Assembly: GCF_947496485.1 (NCBI RefSeq)
Contig: NZ_CANMCZ010000001.1
Coordinates: 119,596 to 183,595, forward strand
Direction: 5' to 3'
DNA: 64,000 bases
Origin: an uncultured Winogradskyella sp.
GTDB taxonomy: Bacteria > Bacteroidota > Bacteroidia > Flavobacteriales > Flavobacteriaceae
This document shows positions 63,010 through 64,000 of the stretch, piece by piece; position 1 is the stretch's first letter; each line of letters starts with the position of its first letter. Under the pieces are notes generated by a model. It was not told the origin of the DNA. It ran no database searches and saw only the letters and a list, made by a program, of their open reading frames with translations. The position numbers were made by a program, and so were the translations under genes.

Positions 63010-63915
63010 ATGACCGTTTTAATAACAGGAGCAACAGGATTAATTGGGCAGGAAATTGTAAAACAATGTCATGCAGAAGGTATAAATGTACATTACCTCA
63101 CCACTTCAAAATCTAAATTAAGTACAGAAGCTAACTACAAAGGCTTTTATTGGAATCCTAATAACAACGACATAGATCATAGGTGCTTTGATGGTGTTTC
63201 TGCTATTATTAATTTGGTTGGTGCCTCAATTTCTAAACGCTGGACAGATGACTATAAAAAAGAAATCTTAGAAAGCCGAACCAAAACAGCTCAACTCTTA
63301 CAAGACACGATTAAAACTCATAATTATAAAATTGAGCACGTTGTTTCCGCAAGTGCTATTGGTATTTACCCAACCAGTTTAGTCAATTATTACGAAGAAG
63401 ACAATACTGAAATTTCAGAATCCTTTTTAGGTAAAGTGGTTGTAGAATGGGAAGACGCAGTCGATGGGTTTAAAACTTTGGGCAGTAAGGTTGCCAAAAT
63501 AAGAATTGGTTTAGTGCTCGCCGAAGATGGTGGAGCTTTACCAGAAATTGTAAAACCTATAAAATATGGCGCAGGTGCTGCCTTTGGTAGTGGTAAACAA
63601 TGGCAAAGCTGGATTCATGTTGAAGATTTAGCCGCATTGTTTGTATTTGCTTTACAACATAAATTAGAAGGTATTTATAACGGAGTAGCACCAAATCCGG
63701 TGAGTAATAAAGAATTAACCAAAGCTGCGGCTAGTATTCTAAGCCGACCTTTAATCTTACCTAATATTCCTAAGTTTGCTATGAAACTAGCATTAGGAGA
63801 TATGCATATTTTGTTGTTTGAAAGCCAACGTGTAAGTTCTCAGAAAATTGAAGCTGAAGGATTTAATTTTAAGTATGCTAATTTGAGACCTGCTTTAGAG
63901 GATTTGTTGTTGTAA
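63010..63915 (+). CDS. TIGR01777-type NAD-dependent epimerase/dehydratase
   Basis: A 301-residue extended-SDR protein. Rossmann motif TGATGLIGQEIV near residues 7-18. NLVGASISKRWTDDYKKEI and ESRTKTAQLL are typical of the YfcH/SDR39U1 group, followed by SASAIGIYPTS, GAAFGSGKQWQSWIHVEDLA and NGVAPNPVSNKE. Substrate unknown. A TATCTTTA -7-like box lies about 20 bp before the ATG. It stands where trpB would be expected. Confidence 0.92.
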   Translation: MTVLITGATGLIGQEIVKQCHAEGINVHYLTTSKSKLSTEANYKGFYWNPNNNDIDHRCFDGVSAIINLVGASISKRWTDDYKKEILESRTKTAQLLQDTIKTHNYKIEHVVSASAIGIYPTSLVNYYEEDNTEISESFLGKVVVEWEDAVDGFKTLGSKVAKIRIGLVLAEDGGALPEIVKPIKYGAGAAFGSGKQWQSWIHVEDLAALFVFALQHKLEGIYNGVAPNPVSNKELTKAAASILSRPLILPNIPKFAMKLALGDMHILLFESQRVSSQKIEAEGFNFKYANLRPALEDLLL

Positions 63916-63923
63916 TACGGATT

Positions 63924-64000
63924 TTAATCATCGGTCAATATTTCAACAGCTTTCCAAACATATTCCTTAGTAAACTCTCCAAAGTAACTTATAAAATCAC
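63924..64000 (-). CDS. C-terminal end of a minus-strand gene (partial)
   Basis: The frame from the right edge encodes FISYFGEFTKEYVWKAVEIL followed by TDD and a TAA stop at 63924-63926. Only about 25 residues are visible, so no family can be named. Amphipathic, charged composition typical of real coding sequence. It converges on the epimerase gene. Confidence 0.5.
   Translation of the reverse strand, partial: DFISYFGEFTKEYVWKAVEILTDD

Overview
The window looks like chromosome from a marine member of the Flavobacteriaceae (Bacteroidota). The evidence is AT-rich DNA, a SusC-type receptor in an alginate locus, promoters of the TTG / TAnnTTTG type instead of -35/-10 boxes, many lipoproteins with short Cys-anchored leaders, and flavobacterial REP-like palindromes. 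No tRNA, rRNA, CRISPR array, transposase or phage gene was seen.

Region 1 (1-16,500, all on the minus strand) is an alginate utilisation locus. It holds three PL7 lyases, one PL6 and one PL17, then KdgF, a DEH-reductase-type SDR and KDG kinase. It also holds a gluconokinase/6-phosphogluconate dehydrogenase fusion, an unusual Nramp-fold transporter, an outer-membrane barrel and the start of a SusC receptor that runs off the left edge. Surface lyases cut the polymer, SusC imports oligomers, PL17 releases monomers, and KdgF, the SDR and KdgK take them to KDPG. Three near-identical 25-bp palindromes, each overlapping the -7 box of a promoter with a 19-bp spacer, split the locus into three co-regulated transcripts.

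Region 2 (16,700-20,370, plus) is a seven-gene redox operon: msrB, msrA, a thioredoxin-like protein, an atypical glutaredoxin, a divergent second MsrA, a small CxxC protein and an aldo/keto reductase.

Region 3 (20,366-51,713) is the most striking part. Nine consecutive MacB/FtsX-type permeases of about 800 residues, each an internal duplication, lie with two separate ABC ATPases, one HlyD-type adaptor, one TolC-type channel, a GIN-domain protein, a secreted serine hydrolase and an NtrC/NtrY-type two-component system. Three 40-bp inverted-repeat sites each lie exactly 52 bp upstream of a TGGCAT-N4-TTnAC element. They precede the adaptor gene, the eighth permease and the serine hydrolase, and look like enhancers and sigma-54-like promoters of one regulon controlled by the adjacent response regulator.

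Region 4 (51,739-56,636) holds a nitroreductase, DsbD, two rhodanese-like proteins and two thioredoxin-fold proteins.

Region 5 (56,790-63,000) is a trp operon, trpEGDCF. It is preceded by a short leader peptide with three consecutive Trp codons and a perfect terminator, so it is probably controlled by attenuation. trpF is tandemly duplicated. The first copy carries an 84-bp REP-like palindrome translated in frame, and three copies of a roughly 190-bp repeat are interspersed. trpB and trpA do not follow. The window ends with a TIGR01777-type epimerase and the last codons of a minus-strand gene.
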